Notes under the pieces: generated by a model
Database searches by the model: none
Seen by the model: the letters and a program-made list of their open reading frames with translations, nothing else
What the model was told of the DNA's origin: nothing
Made by a program: the position numbers and the translations under genes
In this document: piece after piece, positions 43,799 through 64,000 of the stretch
Layout of the letters: the number at the start of each line of letters is the position of its first letter
Position numbering within the stretch: the stretch's first letter is position 1
Assembly: GCF_004027225.2 (NCBI RefSeq)
Contig: NC_044282.2
Span: 69,985,787-70,049,786, forward strand
DNA from: Strigops habroptila
Taxonomy: Eukaryota; Chordata; Aves; Psittaciformes; Psittacidae
DNA: 64,000 nt
Direction: 5' to 3'

Positions 43799-46700
43799 GT
43801 GCAGAAGCAACCACTACCCTACATCTCCCTACAGTCAGGAGCAACTCCAGGTTAATTTGGTGCATTTTCGAGTAGCATTTGGCCCAGAGCTATAGGGATC
43901 TCCTGAAGGTGTCCCCTGCCCAGGCACCAGTCCCTTGGAGCAAAACTAGATGGAACATCCCTAAGTGTTGCTGTTAGCTCTCCTTATATCCATATGGTTG
44001 TGATATGCTGTAGCATGTGGGGGTCAACATCAGAAACCCAATCACAGCTGAAGATTATGTGCTCTGTTTAACACTTACTACCACTTGTACAGCCACGCTG
44101 ATTTTAGTGGGGCTGCTTGAAACAGGGAGAAATGTTCTCTTCTCATCTGAAGCATTTGTTCCAAAAACCAGCAACAACAAACAACCCAAACCTCAAGCTG
44201 TGGGAGCATGACTTCATCTTCTCAGTTCCCTCCATGCTGTGCTGGGCAGAAGAGCAGCTGAGGCATTTGCAGATGCAAAAATACACTTCTGGGACTTCTC
44301 CCTGCGGGAAACCATTGCTTCACAGAGGAATGATTTAAACAGCTGTAGTTTGTCTTGACAGTGTATTTTCTTTAGTCTGAGCTGCAAAATAACCTTTTTG
44401 CCAAAGTTACTCTCAGCTATGAAATCAGGTGCTGCAGGATATGCCTTTGCAGGTGTTGGGTGTTTCTTGAGACAGAGATGATTAAAAAATGGAGGGCCAC
44501 TTTGGAAAAATTTGTTCTTTTGCTGCCAAAAATCAAAAAATTTGAATAGAAAAGAAAAACAAAAATCTAGTTCACATAGAAACCAAGGTAAAAGTTACAG
44601 AATCAAAAAACCAAACCCAGAACAGTATCTGATCCAGAAATGCTGCCTTTTTGTTCTATAGAAGTTGCTGTCCAGGTCTTTTGTGCACTTTCTGGTATTA
44701 AAGTTTTATTGGGGTTTTGGTTTTGCCTTTTTTTTTTGTGTGTATGTTTAGTTTTTGCTTAGTTTTGGGGGTTTTTTATATTCGTCACACCACCACCACT
44801 TTCCCACTCCCCCTTCCCCTCGTTTGCAGACATAATCTTCCTTTTAGTACTTCCTATTACTTATGACTGCACCAACAGTGCGTTATATCCCCTGTCAGCA
44901 CTGAAATCCAGATCAGACAAAGCAAAAAGAACCAGTGGTGGCAGTTGTTAAGTTTTGCAATCACTAGACTTTGTTTTAGGCTTGTCTAAACAAAGTGTTG
45001 GATTTTGTTTGGGTTTTGTGTGTGGGTTTTGTTTTGTTTAATAGAGCAATGAAAATTCTTTCTGAGAAGGAACTTCTTAAAAAAGAATGCTCAAAAGACT
45101 TAATTTCTTTCGTGTATAAACAGATTTAATGTGGCTGGTCATTTAAGTAAGTAGAAAGAGATGTTATAGAAAGTATCACCCATGGTGGGGGTGAATATCT
45201 GTGAGGATATTCTGTAAGATATGGACCAAACCCAAAGGCTATACCAGACCTGAGAGGTTTTGGGTTTTTGTGTTACCTCTTAAGTGTTCTATTCAGGCTG
45301 AAGTTCTGCCAGCCCTCCCCAGTGAAAAGATGGACGGGGCTTGCTTAGAGCTGTCCCTTCCTCACCTTGCTTTCTGCTTTTTGTTTCCCTTGACTCAATT
45401 ATTAACATTTCCTATGTTTGCGTGACTCGCAGGCAGCAAGTCAGTGTCCTTGTGTATCATGCGAGCATTTACTTGTACATTTCCATCATATTTGATTCTT
45501 GTAAATTCCATGATATGTTGATTTGGGGTGCTTTGCGTATCACTAACTTCATAAAAAGCTGATTGTACCACAGTTTTGTACAACATATGAAGTGGATTCT
45601 TAATTGTAGAGAGTTTTCACAAGACAATGAGAGTTGTTCAGAGTTTTTTTGTTTGAGGAGATGCATCTGTCAAAGTGCTGGTATGGACCTGCACCTTCTT
45701 TGTTTGTCAGGTTAATTTTACTGTTACCTGTGTCACTTTATTGGCTGAAGACGCATGTCCCTGTTAGTTTCCCTTTAAGTAAAATCAGATTGAGAAATCC
45801 AATTTCAGACTTAGTATTGAAATCAGTTGTTTTGCCATGCTGGCTCAGGATTGAATATTTGACTAGCAGTTGCTGTCAGAAGACTCGGGAAATAAAGGAG
45901 AACAAATGTTCTGCTTAGGGCTCTCTCACGAATTCATAAACCCCATAAAATCTCTAGTCCTGTCACCCTCATCTTGCACTTTCTCTACATTCAAAGGATT
46001 TTCCATATTTCAAAGGATTTGCAGAAATAATGTTGGAATTATGTTACAGCATTTCCTACCTCTCGTGTTATTCAGAGCTTTGGGAGTTTGTCTTAGGCAA
46101 GACCTATCAAACTGAGCATTTCCAGGCAGCGCTGTATGGGGGCTGGCAAGAGGTAAAGTGTACCTTATAGATCCCTGTGGTGTCTGAAACCCACTCATCA
46201 TTTCTCATGTTCTTCTTAGTATTTTGTTGGACTGGAACTCTAAATGACTAATAACATGCTTGGTTGTTTTGGACAGTTAAATAACAGGTGAAAATCAAAG
46301 CTGGTACACAGCATATGTCTGTTACTCCTTTAATAATGCTCTCAAGTCTCAGTAGCCTTTATCACTTTTAAAACTCTGCAGAAACCTGCTGTATGTTTTG
46401 GACCATCAATTGCAGGTGGATTTTGATTAGCGTAGGATGACTTGCAGCATTGCAGGGTCTCTAGATAGTCATGAAAAACCAGAACTGTGTTCACAGTGAC
46501 TTCAGCACTGTCAACACATTTGCTAGCCAGACTCAGCTAAGATGAACCTTTATCAGTAGAGTTGATTGAAAGAAGACAGCCCTATGCCACTTCAGTTTCT
46601 CCCTCCAGCATATGGGTATTGGCTTTTGAGCAAACTGCCTTTTGTATAACTCCACTTTGCCTGCCTTGTCAGCTTAGGCTGTAAGCTTGTTGGTGCAGCG

Positions 46701-46862
46701 ATGGGCTGTGTGTGCCTCTACCAAAGGGATGCTGACCTCAGTAGGATCTTCGAGGTGCTGCTGTGACACAAGTGCTGTTGGTGGAGCAGATTTGATGGGC
46801 AGGGAGAACATCTGGCTGGCACCTAATGAACCTAACTCAGACCTTTTGCTGCAATAAACTGC

Positions 46863-46915
46863 TACTGACTTCAGTTGAACTAAAGATTCAGTTCAGTACT
46901 GACTTCAGTTGAACT
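46863..46915 (+). repeat. Partial tandem duplication with 34-bp period
   Basis: TACTGACTTCAGTTGAACT occurs at 46863 and is repeated exactly at 46897. The segment that follows folds as AGAACTAA / TTAGTTCT. Confidence 0.85.
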
Positions 46916-49900
46916 GAAGAACTAAGGTTCTTTAGTTCTCCTGACTGGCTTTGAACAGAAGTATTTTAAAGGGAGTTATAACCAAATATTTTTAATAAAT
47001 TACCAAGATACTTAGGTGGAGTTTTCTCCCTCCCCCAGATTGCTTTTCTTGGTTTAACTTTTACTGTTAAGCATAATCAGAATTATTATAATTTCATAAT
47101 GCAGCAATATGCAGTCAATAGGTTTCCAACTCAGTATCAGTTGAGCCCTTAACTTTACACAAGTATTTGCTCGCTCAATTAACTGCTCATGTTTACAATG
47201 GGCTCTAGTATCAAGTCCCTACTGCCTCTTTGCTTTCTGTGTCTTTAAATGAGGTCACTGCGGAGCACAGCACTGTTCTGGGGCTGTGGCTGGAGTTCCC
47301 ACTGTGTCCTCACATCCACCACAGCAGTTCTGCTTCACAGCGTGTGTTTTATTGTGTCCATTTTCAGCTTTGATTTCTGGTCCTCTGCACCCTCCTCTGG
47401 CCTCAGTCCTTTGCCCTCCTCCAGCTGTCTCACCGGTGCTTCTGGTGTGTGTTTAGGGGTTTAAAATCTAATTATACTTTAGTTTGAAGGCAAACAGGCT
47501 TTTTCTCTTCTTCACTTCAAGACCCAGGAAGAGTCAGTGAATATGGGTTGACTTCTGAGGGTAAGGCTTTAAGGATCGCCCAAAGAAGCAGCAGTTCATT
47601 AATTTTTATGTTTCTGGTTAGTTTCCTCTTATATCCTAATTTAGTCCAAGAAACAGAAATGTGCAGTGGGCACTGAAAATATGGTTTAAGATAAAGGCTT
47701 AAGGCTGAATGTCAGAATTATAGCTGTTCTCTCTTAAAAATTAACTTTTCCACATGTCTTTTCATGGAGTTTATAAACTGACTCTAGAGTCACCTGGCCT
47801 TTTAGGGGTCCTACAGAGCATCAAAAGTAGTTCATAAAATACTGTCATCAGCTGGATTTATTATTGTTGATATAGTAAAGTCTGGGAGTACTGTACAGTA
47901 AAGTCATAATAGGTAAGGTTTCTTAAAAGCTACTTTGCTCTTGTTTGCATACTGTTGGGTTTGGTGCCCAACAATACTCTTTGTGCAGTGGGATTTATGC
48001 ATATTCGTGTTTTGGAGGTCTAACCAACCCCCACCAATATGGAAAAGAGCCATTTTGTTCCTTTTAATGAACTTTTGATCAGAATTTAGATGGAAAAACT
48101 ACTGTGCTGTAAGTGGAACTTACAGCTGCCTGTATTTAAGCTAACACTTAGTAAATTAACTTAGAACTGCCTATATTGAAGTTTACTAAACCATTTCCGA
48201 TGTAGTATTTAATTTTAATTTTCTTATGCCAACTAGAGCTGTTCTGAATTTTGGATTAAATAACCCAGCACTGGATAGTTATCCTAGGTGGAGTGAGTGA
48301 AATCTCGTTCCTCTAACTGCTTTTTAAAAGCAGAAGTTTTAAAAATTCAGTAAAAAAACCAAGCCAAACAAAACCCCTCCAAATCAAAAGCAAAATCTTG
48401 GTAGTTTTAATGAATGAAATTTGGGGAAGAAGGGAAGGAGAGATGTTTTGCCTCTGTTAGAAAAGATTCTCCAGCTGTCTCATGGAGGGGCACAAGCATG
48501 GTGCCTTCTGGGACTGCCAGGGCTGAGCAAGGCTTTCTTGCAGGCGCCCCTCTGGGTGATGCTGGGATAGTGCTCTGCTGTGGAGTGGAAAGCAGGAGGA
48601 TGTTTGTTCCTTTGTTTCTTCTCCTGCTGAAGTGGTGGAGGAAAAACCCTGACCGAAAGCCTAAGGATTTAAAAACGTGCAGGGATGTGAAATGAGAAAT
48701 GAGGAGCTGAAAGCAGGCTCATTCAGCACAAGGAAAACGGGAAGGGAACAAGCAATTGGGTAGGTGTTCAGAGATGCGGGAGGGAGTGAGGAGAGCTGGG
48801 AGAAGCCAGAGGATAAGGGGGCAGAGGTGCAGAGTAGGAGCAGTGTGGAGGGAGCTGTGGTCAGGTAGGTGGAGAGAAAAGACAATTCAAATATGGGACT
48901 CTCCCATGAAAGACCCCTCTCAGCACTGTTTTAACCAAGGCAGTAACTGAGCCCAAATATCCTAGTTGCTACTTTTCACTTTGAGCGAGCATCTGTGAAG
49001 CCTACCAGGCAAATGAGCACCCCCTCCATCTGCTACCCACTGCTTGACCAAACTGTTTACCCTGTAATGTGCAGTTTTTGCATGGGCAGCAGCGATCTCG
49101 GAATAGATCCCGAATGTGTGGGAATCAGCGCGGTCCTACATAATGATTTATTTTGATTTCTCTCACCGCCATCTTGTGTGGGTTTTGGGGTTTTGATTAT
49201 CTTCTTTTTTGGAGGGGGGTGGTAATTACAAAATAACATTCAAAACTAAACACACTAAAATTCATTGGTATTCTACAACACAAAAATAACCTCTCTGAAT
49301 ACGTGTACAGAGAGGATCCAGTGCTATTTGGCAAGTGCTTTGCAAAATAAATCAGCTAGAACCTGCCCCCCTTCACCCCATCGAACCAGCCCAACGCCCT
49401 AATGTCTCATCAGGGCTTATCTCCCATGTCTGCATTTCTTGTAGCTATTTGCAGATTGAAAAATACTCGATGTTCTACTAACTTCCAAACAAACATTCCT
49501 CATCTTTTTCTAGAAAGGCAACAAAATGGCTCAGAAGACAGCAGTCACATCCTACACATCTACGCCCACAGGCACACACAGCAGCAGTGCATATACTTAA
49601 GCTGTCTCTATCACACGTAATTTTACTTATTACTAAGTACTCCTCTCTTCCCCCTTCAATGCCTTGAAAATAAAAGATTTGTATGTGCATATGTACATGC
49701 AGGAGAAGAAAGAGGGAGGTAAAAAAGTGTGGGAATAGGTTTGGCTGCCTCTAGATCCCTCAAATAAAAGTATTGAGCAATCTCTCCAGATTCAGGTCCA
49801 AATCCAAAGGCTGTGGAGGTTACCACTTACTAGTGAGACAGAGTATTTTGGAGAATAATAGTAATCTATAGTTCTAGATCTTAAGTGTATCTGTAATAAG

Positions 49901-49954
49901 TGTGTCACATGGCACAAGCATCTCTCTCTACAGTTTGCACTCCAAACTCTGGCG

Positions 49955-50182
49955 TATTTAGGCATAAGGAAGAAGTTCTTCCCTGTGAGGGTGGCGAGAC
50001 ACTGGTTGGCACAGGTTGCCCAGAGAAGCTGTGGCTGCCCCATCCCTGTCAGTGTTCAAGGGCAAGTTGGACGGGGCTTGGAGCAACCTGGGCTAGTGGA
50101 AGGTGTCGCTGCCTGTGGCAAGGGGTTGGAACTGGATGATCTTTAAGGTCGCTTCCAACCCAAACCATTCTGTGATTCTATT
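49955..50182 (+). mobile_element. CR1 LINE 3' end fragment
   Basis: It begins in the CR1 ORF2 end (AAGGAAGAAGTTCTTCCCTG) and runs through GTTGCCCAGAGAAGCTGTGG and TTGGAACTGGATGATC to an ATTCTGTGATTCTA tail. Confidence 0.95.
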
Positions 50183-52275
50183 GTATTTAAGCCATGTAAG
50201 CTAATAAAAATTACGTTTCTTAAAAAAACCCAAACACCTCATCACCATGTTTTAGTTATCATTTTCTGTTATATACAGTAATACCATCAAATCTTCAAGG
50301 AATTTTAGTCATTTATTTTTCACTCTGTACCTTTACCTCAAGTCCATCTGCTTTTCATAAGATGTGCCCTATCAAGCTACAAGGTGCTGCATATGATCCA
50401 TAGTTTCGTTTCTTGCGTTTGTGTCAGTATGGAAAGCTATAACACTCTTTTGAGTTTAGAAGCTGTGTGTTTATGCTGAGGTTGGGAATCATTAACATCC
50501 CAAAAGTTTTAAGGTTTCTTTGAGATAAGCCACCTTAATTTTTATTTAGCTTTTGCAGTTTTCTCCCTTAGTTTCTCACTGCTGGAATCAGGTCAGATAT
50601 TTAATGAAGGTCATTTTTATTTGCGTGAGATATTGCATTACTTATGAAATTTGTTCTGTTGAGGAATAACATTGAAATATACTTCTTTGGGATTACTTTG
50701 ATATTTCCATTTCCAGCCTAGACTAGAAAAGCAAAAGAACACATGATATGAAAGAAGTCATTAATTGTGGATTTGTAGAGCTCAACAAAAGCTTTCTTTT
50801 AGTTGGACTTCATTATTTAAGCAAAATTTGAAGTAGTCTGGATGGGTTGTTCATTCAACTGTGGCGCTTGAGAATATGAAAAACCTTTTCCCTATGACCA
50901 CCTCAAACCAACACCAATGTGAGGATCTTGCCATCTTAAAAACCTGGTGAAATTGCATTGACAGTCTAGAAATAAGTGATATTTCATGAAGCTTTGTCTC
51001 TGAGCACCCTCTTTTCTTTTCTTTTTTTTCTTTTCTCTCAAATCTGGATTTCCAGATGGCACTGGTACAGAGACAAAAGAAATTACTGATTAGAAAATAT
51101 AACGTGATCAAAGGGAAACTTCTTTTTCAGAAGGAAAAAAAGGCTTTGCTTTCAGAAAAATCCAGAGTGTTTTTTTGTTTCCATGATCAATGTGACCATG
51201 TTATCCACTGGGAGTTGTAATTCCAGCTCCTTTCCTGCTTCCCTCTCCCTCTAGTGAGCATTGCCCCTCAAGCAGGTAACTGTGCACTGTGCGTGTTTGG
51301 CCTCAGGGAAAATACAGTGTGTCATGGGAAACAGGGGCTGACCTGAGAGGGGATGGGGGGGGAAGAGAAATGCCACATTTGGGGCAATGTTCTGTTCAAA
51401 ATGTCTTATTTCTTTTTCCTATTGAGTCAGCTGCTACACCAGGGATTTGGTGTGAGCAACCCTTACAATCAGAAGTGGATTGTTCTAATAACAAACTGCG
51501 TGAGATCGATCCTTTCTTTGAATTATTTCAAGAATAATGAATCCTACGAAAATCAATTTCCAAAACTATCAGAGAAATGCAATGTATTAAACTTATTTAC
51601 TTGAGTCATTCTCAGCCAGCTCCTAAGAGACCCTGATGCAGTGGGGGAGGATACAAAGGCAAATATAATGAAACATTTCAAGATTTCTATCCTTTAAAAT
51701 TTTCATTTGGCAGAAAGTTCCAATACTTTGGGTTTTGATCTTTGTTCCAGATAAAAACTATAAGTCAAAACATAGTGATTTCCTTCACAGCAACAGCTTA
51801 TGTTTTTGATAGCTTTAATGGCTTTTGTAAGTATAATCTTCTTCAGATAGGGTACATTTTTGTCAAGCAGATGAGAATAACACCTCCATCAATATCTTCA
51901 TTACTTTTTTACATATTTCTTGCCCTTCTCAAATATCCTTGTATTTGTATGTTCCCATACTGACATGTTTTCCAGTACAATTATTGCTTCTTCAATGTCA
52001 AATGGCTTTGACATTGCCAAATGATAGTGCTGTCACAAATACTACAATCCCTGAACGAACAGGATTGGAAATGGTCAGCAGATTAAAAATGTTTGCTTCA
52101 AGTTTACTCTTTGGTTTAAAGGAGTGGGGGGAAACATTTGCATAAATGAATTTTTAATAGATACTAAAAATAAAAAGCTGCTAAAGAAAATACAGCTTGT
52201 CTGCATTATCATGCGATTTTAATTATGCAAGCATTTATGTTCTTTGTGTATTTTGACTTGGGGCCATGTGAGACA

Positions 52276-52297
52276 CATGAGTGAACTGTCACTCATG
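52276..52297. repeat. Perfect 8-bp inverted repeat in AT-rich segment
   Basis: CATGAGTG, six-base spacer AACTGT, CACTCATG. About 50 bases upstream is a run of homeobox-like sites. Confidence 0.8.
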
Positions 52298-52829
52298 CAC
52301 AGTTAATTATAATTTGTCCATATAGGAGGAAAAAAAACCCTGGGAAAATATGATAACACTTTTCAGTGGCAGTAAACACTAGTTGTTGTTAGTCATTTGA
52401 GGAAATTATTCTTAGCAGACTATACAAACTCTGGAGATCAAAGTGTTCCCTAAAAAGAGGTGTATTAGCACATGCCTAGATCCACTATAGGAACAGATTT
52501 TATTGACTATGGAAATGTATTTTTCTGTACTGTAACATTTATTTCATTTTTTCTTTCCCTTGAACAAGAGAGTATATTTTGGTTCAGTGTTTGGCAATCC
52601 AAGCCAGGTTATTTAAAATAGCATTCACTTGGAATGCACCGAGTGTAAAATGCTATTTTTAGAGTAGTTACTTTTATACAGCATTGCAAACACAAAGCTC
52701 TAGTTTCCCACATAATACAGACCCAGTTTGTAAAGTGTCTTTAGACTTTGCACTTCTTTTCCCAGGTACGTGGCAAATAACTAGTTGTCACTGACACGGA
52801 AGGCAACAAATGGATAAAGGAAGCATGGA

Positions 52830-54081
52830 TTCTGAGATCTATAATTTTTAATAATTTTTAAACTAACTACAAAATGTCAATCACTTCACAAACTGACAGG
52901 AGACAGAAGGAATTTCATATTACATGCTGTAAATGATATTTATCTCACAGTTTATCTAGAGTTCATTCATTTAGGTTTTTTTTTTCATTAGTTTTTCATT
53001 GTCAGCTACTAAACATCTCAGCGATTTGGTGTGCATAGCTCTAGGTAAGCAACAGAGAACTGTACCGATAACAAACCACATGGGGATAGCGACTAGTAAG
53101 AGAGAGCCTTATAAAAATTACATTTCTTTGCACCATTTCATATGGTAGTCGTTTCCTCCAAAAGATAGTCTTCAAAAGCAGCAGACAAACCCAATATATT
53201 ACACTTATTTCTTTTTGTCTTTGACATATTTTCAGCCAAGCTTTTATTTTGCTGGCAATGGCTAAATGGTGAGTGCCAAATCCCTCTTTATTTTTATAAT
53301 TAAAAAAAATGATAATGATTAATAACTATATATATATCAACAAGAAAAAAGTGGCACAACTGCAAACTTGCTGGTATAACATATTCCCAAAAGAGTCCGA
53401 ATACTGAGCATGCTTTTGTTGTCATCGTTGGTGTGCTACTGCCATGGGAAAATTCTTGTTTAAGTAGGAGTCTAAAAGTCTATTTATTCCTCATGCATAA
53501 ATGCATAAATCACATCACTTTTTAGTGCAATGCTTGTTATAGTAATATAATTCCACATTGTCTAATCATGAAATCATAACAACAGATAATGGCAATGAAG
53601 AACTGAAGACAGCAGTTTTTAAGTGCTTAAACATCATGATACCCAAAGACAGGAGCATGGCAGTAGCTCTGTGGAATGTCACAGTTTTACAAGAACAATA
53701 CTGTATATTTAAAGGTTAACAGCACGTTTAGCATTCCAACAGTGTTGTCATTCAGCAAACATCATTTAAAAAAATATATGAGGAGAGGGGGGGAAAAAAG
53801 GAAAGGAATCTGAAACAGAAACAAGGAAAGGAAAAATCCCAGAAAACATCATAGTGAGCTATAGCCATCAAATCAGCACTATGTACAACCTTTGGAAAGA
53901 AAGATATCTAGAAAAAAATAATTACAAGTATCATTTTTGGAAAGCTGACAAACTACACAGGACAACATTTACAATGGGGCTGATATGTGCATGTGTGCAA
54001 ACCTAGTAGATAAATACCATGATAAAAGCATGAAGGTACTGCCTTTTGGACAGCGTTAAAAGGAAACGCACTTCACTGCAT
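52830..54081 (-). other. SNAP25: SNAP25 3' UTR (distal end estimated)
   Basis: Downstream of the TAA the minus strand is AT-rich and gene-free. AATAAA signals on the minus strand occur at 53483-53488, 53287-53292 and 53243-53248, and ATTAAA at 52847-52852. The last would give a 3' UTR of about 1.25 kb, near the length known in mammals. Use of several sites is possible. Confidence 0.45.

Positions 54082-64000
<9,919 letters not shown>

Larger units (their letters stand above)
22101..52829. other. Intergenic region between MKKS and SNAP25
   Basis: This stretch of about 31 kb has no coding exon I can support. Reading frames are at most about 160 codons, unrelated to known families, and not flanked by good splice sites that extend them. 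It holds CR1 remnants (33014-33121, 43608-43798, 49955-50182), small tandem repeats (40753-40790, 41080-41113, 46863-46915), GTT and T-rich simple sequence, a GC-richer block at about 25600-26850 and a homeobox-type AT-rich segment near 52205. Non-coding RNAs or enhancers cannot be excluded. Confidence 0.6.

Overview
The window is a piece of avian nuclear genome. It carries split vertebrate genes with GT-AG introns, one CpG-island promoter, about nine fragments of the bird/reptile LINE CR1, and no bacterial-type features. The gene order SLX4IP - MKKS - SNAP25, with SLX4IP and MKKS divergent and MKKS and SNAP25 tail to tail, matches what is known of the vertebrate locus (human 20p12). The species cannot be told from the sequence alone.

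Layout, left to right. Positions 1-13650 are the 5' end of SLX4IP on the minus strand: an untranslated first exon in the CpG island, an exon at 8241-8289 holding the start codon and nine codons, and long introns. The rest of SLX4IP lies beyond the left edge. Positions 13440-14280 are the CpG island, which looks like a two-way promoter for SLX4IP (minus) and MKKS (plus). Positions 13976-20809 are MKKS on the plus strand. Its 5' leader holds two separate small reading frames on two leader exons (63 and 49 codons). They match the uMKKS1 and uMKKS2 mitochondrial microproteins described upstream of mammalian MKKS. They are followed by the 572-residue chaperonin-like MKKS/BBS6 protein, coded on four exons. 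Positions 20810 to about 52830 are about 32 kb of intergenic DNA in which I find no convincing protein-coding exon, only CR1 remnants and simple repeats. Positions 52830-60789 are the 3' UTR and last three coding exons of SNAP25 on the minus strand (residues 95-206). The rest of SNAP25 lies past the right edge; 60790-64000 is intron.

Functionally the genes are unrelated neighbours. SLX4IP acts in telomere and SLX4 nuclease biology, MKKS in assembly of the BBSome at the cilium base, and SNAP25 in synaptic vesicle fusion. The feature most worth attention is the MKKS leader: a transcript that appears able to encode three proteins (two membrane microproteins and MKKS), plus a seven-codon upstream frame overlapping the first microprotein start and a possible poly(A) signal just before the MKKS start codon. 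The most striking unexplained structure is a 122-bp inverted repeat (about 91% identical arms, 988-bp spacer) at 3081-4312 in an SLX4IP intron.
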